Shown: piece by piece, positions 33,550 to 34,705 of the stretch | Numbering within the stretch: the first letter of the stretch is position 1 | Layout of the letters: every line of letters begins with the position of its first letter | Source: Opitutaceae bacterium | Lineage (GTDB): Bacteria > Verrucomicrobiota > Verrucomicrobiia > Opitutales > Opitutaceae | Assembly (NCBI GenBank): GCA_030648295.1 | Contig: JAUSID010000278.1 | Coordinates: 1-34,705, forward strand | Direction: 5' to 3' | DNA: 34,705 nucleotides | Position numbers and translations under genes: made by a program | Notes under the pieces: generated by a model | What the model was told of the DNA's origin: nothing | The model's database searches: none | What the model saw: only the letters and a program-made list of their open reading frames with translations

Positions 33550-34705
33550 TCAGGTCTCGGAGCGTCGTGAATGTTCGTCATCCACCGGAGCCACGGCGGG
33601 CTCGGTCCCACCCTCCGGTTCAGCGGCGGGAGGTTCAGCGGGTGATTTCTCCGGTTCGGCCGCCGATGGCTCCGCCGCGCCCGAGTATTCAGCCGGGGGC
33701 TCGGACGCCGCCGGTTCCCCGGCCGCAGGCGCGGATTCGGTCGTCGTGGAATTCGCCGATGGCGGTTCACCGGCGGGCTCCGCCGCCGGCGCGGCCGCGG
33801 GACTCGCGGGGACCTCCGGAAAGTTCTCCGGATCGTGCTCCTCGGATTCGATTTCTTTTTTGCGCGCTTCGACCATCGGAGGTGGCGCGAACAGCCGGCC
33901 ATCGATGAACTCGGTCACGTAACCCTCGCGGACCAGCCAGGTGAGATCGTTCTGCATGCGGACCAGCCGCGCGCGGTCATCGATCGAGAGACTCGGTTCC
34001 ACCTTCGCCGCTTCCGGCGCCGCCGGTGCGGGCGTTTCCGCTCCGGGCTCGGCTGCCGCCGGCGGCTCGGCCGGTTTCGCCGCGACCGGCTGCGCAAGGC
34101 CGAGGAATTTCGGCGCGAGCTCGCTCGCCCGAATCATCGGGTTGGCCTCGACGAATGAAATCAACGCCCCGATGGAATCCGCGAACGTCTGGCCCGGGAC
34201 GCGGAACTTCCGCTTCACGGCGCAAACATACGAGATGCCCTTCGAGCCCTTCTTGAAAATGGTGAAGTGCTCACGGCGGAGGCGGCCACGCAGCGCATTC
34301 GCGGTGTCGAGCGGGAAACGCCGCTGGCGTTCCAGGGCGCCCTCGATCGCGCGTCGAATCTCTCCCGGCGGAATGGACTCGAGCAGCTTGCCGTGAAAAC
34401 GCGCGGTCTCGGCGGTGCGCACGACCTTGTCGCGGGCCTGCGTGAGCAAATAAATGCGCGCATCCTCGAGGGTGTCGAAGGTCGGCGTGGTATCAGGCGC
34501 CGGCGCGGGTTTTGCCGCCTCGGGCGCGGCCTCCGCGGCCGGGGCATCGGGAGCCGGCGCGGCAGCGGGAGTCGCCTCGGCGGCGGGAGTCGCCTCGGCG
34601 GCCGGAGTCTCCTCGGCGGCCGGAGTCTCCTCGGCGGCCGGAGTCTCCTCGGCGGCCGGAGTCTCCGCGGCGGCCGGAGTCTCCGCGGCGGCCGGGGCCG
34701 GTTTC
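33550..34705 (-). CDS. Pro/Ala/Glu-rich protein, 5' end outside the window
   Basis: The frame is open to the right edge, so the start is not visible; about 384 residues are seen. I do not recognise a named family. N-terminal visible part: a TPAA(A/E)(A/E) hexapeptide array, then an Ala/Pro linker (APDAPAAEAAPEAAKPAPAP), then a conserved-looking core of about 120 residues (FDTLEDARIYLLTQARDKVV to LISFVEANPMIRASELAPKF), another Ala/Pro linker, a small helical segment (RLVRMQNDLTWLVREGYVTE; DGRLFAPPPM) that may be a winged helix, and an acidic Pro/Glu/Ala tail. The N-terminal core is basic (RLRREHFTIFKKGSKG), so nucleic-acid contact is possible but unproven. Co-directional with the thioesterase-like gene. 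Confidence 0.75.
   Translation of the reverse strand, partial: KPAPAAAETPAAAETPAAEETPAAEETPAAEETPAAEATPAAEATPAAAPAPDAPAAEAAPEAAKPAPAPDTTPTFDTLEDARIYLLTQARDKVVRTAETARFHGKLLESIPPGEIRRAIEGALERQRRFPLDTANALRGRLRREHFTIFKKGSKGISYVCAVKRKFRVPGQTFADSIGALISFVEANPMIRASELAPKFLGLAQPVAAKPAEPPAAAEPGAETPAPAAPEAAKVEPSLSIDDRARLVRMQNDLTWLVREGYVTEFIDGRLFAPPPMVEARKKEIESEEHDPENFPEVPASPAAAPAAEPAGEPPSANSTTTESAPAAGEPAASEPPAEYSGAAEPSAAEPEKSPAEPPAAEPEGGTEPAVAPVDDEHSRRSET
34570..34695. repeat. 18-bp in-frame coding repeat (TPAAEE)
   Basis: About seven 18-bp units within the partial gene encode the hexapeptide TPAAEE or TPAAEA/TPAAAE. Several units are identical at the DNA level, which points to recent slippage. The array may continue close to the window edge. 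Confidence 0.85.

Overview
This is a GC-rich chromosomal window of about 34.7 kb, densely coding on both strands. I see no rRNA, tRNA, transposase or CRISPR. The best guess for the source is a Verrucomicrobiota bacterium of the Opitutaceae type. Three observations point there: the large secreted S8 protease ends in two 'RLVNLS...VRGIGPSL..FGV' repeats of the kind seen in that group; the gaps are filled with short GC palindromes and 6-, 7- or 9-bp tandem arrays; and most starts lack a Shine-Dalgarno sequence. The assignment is inferred from style and is not proven.

Left part (1-6754, all minus strand): aspartate-family and serine amino acid synthesis plus one lipid gene. These are serA, then plsY-hom (ATGA overlap), lysC and thrC. 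lysC, hom and serA all carry ACT regulatory domains. Homoserine kinase (thrB) is absent from the window. lysC has an in-frame internal start with a ribosome-binding-like sequence at codon 247, where related two-subunit aspartokinases start their beta subunit.

6755-11963: a 647-bp repeat-filled gap, then a plus-strand RND efflux pair (adaptor lipoprotein and inner-membrane pump, ATGA overlap). No outer-membrane channel gene is present.

11964-21642: a secreted prolyl oligopeptidase on the minus strand, flanked on both sides by the same 26-bp palindrome plus AATCCGM heptamers in direct orientation. It is followed on the plus strand by an HD-domain phosphohydrolase, a secreted Gly-rich hypothetical protein, a secreted alpha/beta hydrolase and a 1445-residue secreted subtilisin-like protease with beta-sandwich, PQQ-propeller, Ig and C-terminal repeat domains.

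21802-27506 (minus strand): a hypothetical membrane-anchored protein and a GntR/YtrA-type regulator followed by an ABC ATPase and two related ABC-2-like permeases with unusually large extracytoplasmic C-terminal domains. The three transporter genes overlap by four bases each (GTGA, ATGA). Two copies of a 19-bp palindrome (TGTCATCTA-W-TAGATGACA) lie between the regulator and the ATPase gene, and a third, different TGTC...GACA palindrome sits on the regulator's own ribosome-binding region. This is the clearest regulatory system in the window.

27598-33029 (plus strand): pyrR-pyrB-pyrC (pyrimidine synthesis), a 350-bp nested repeat element, then a CPBP membrane protease, thiL and tsaE. The window ends on the minus strand with a YiiD-C-type thioesterase-like gene and the 3' part of a Pro/Ala/Glu-rich gene that runs off the right edge.

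The pattern not explained by genes is the intergenic repeat landscape: nearly every larger gap holds a GC hairpin family (one triplet shows a compensatory base-pair change) next to a short-period tandem array whose unit differs from gap to gap.
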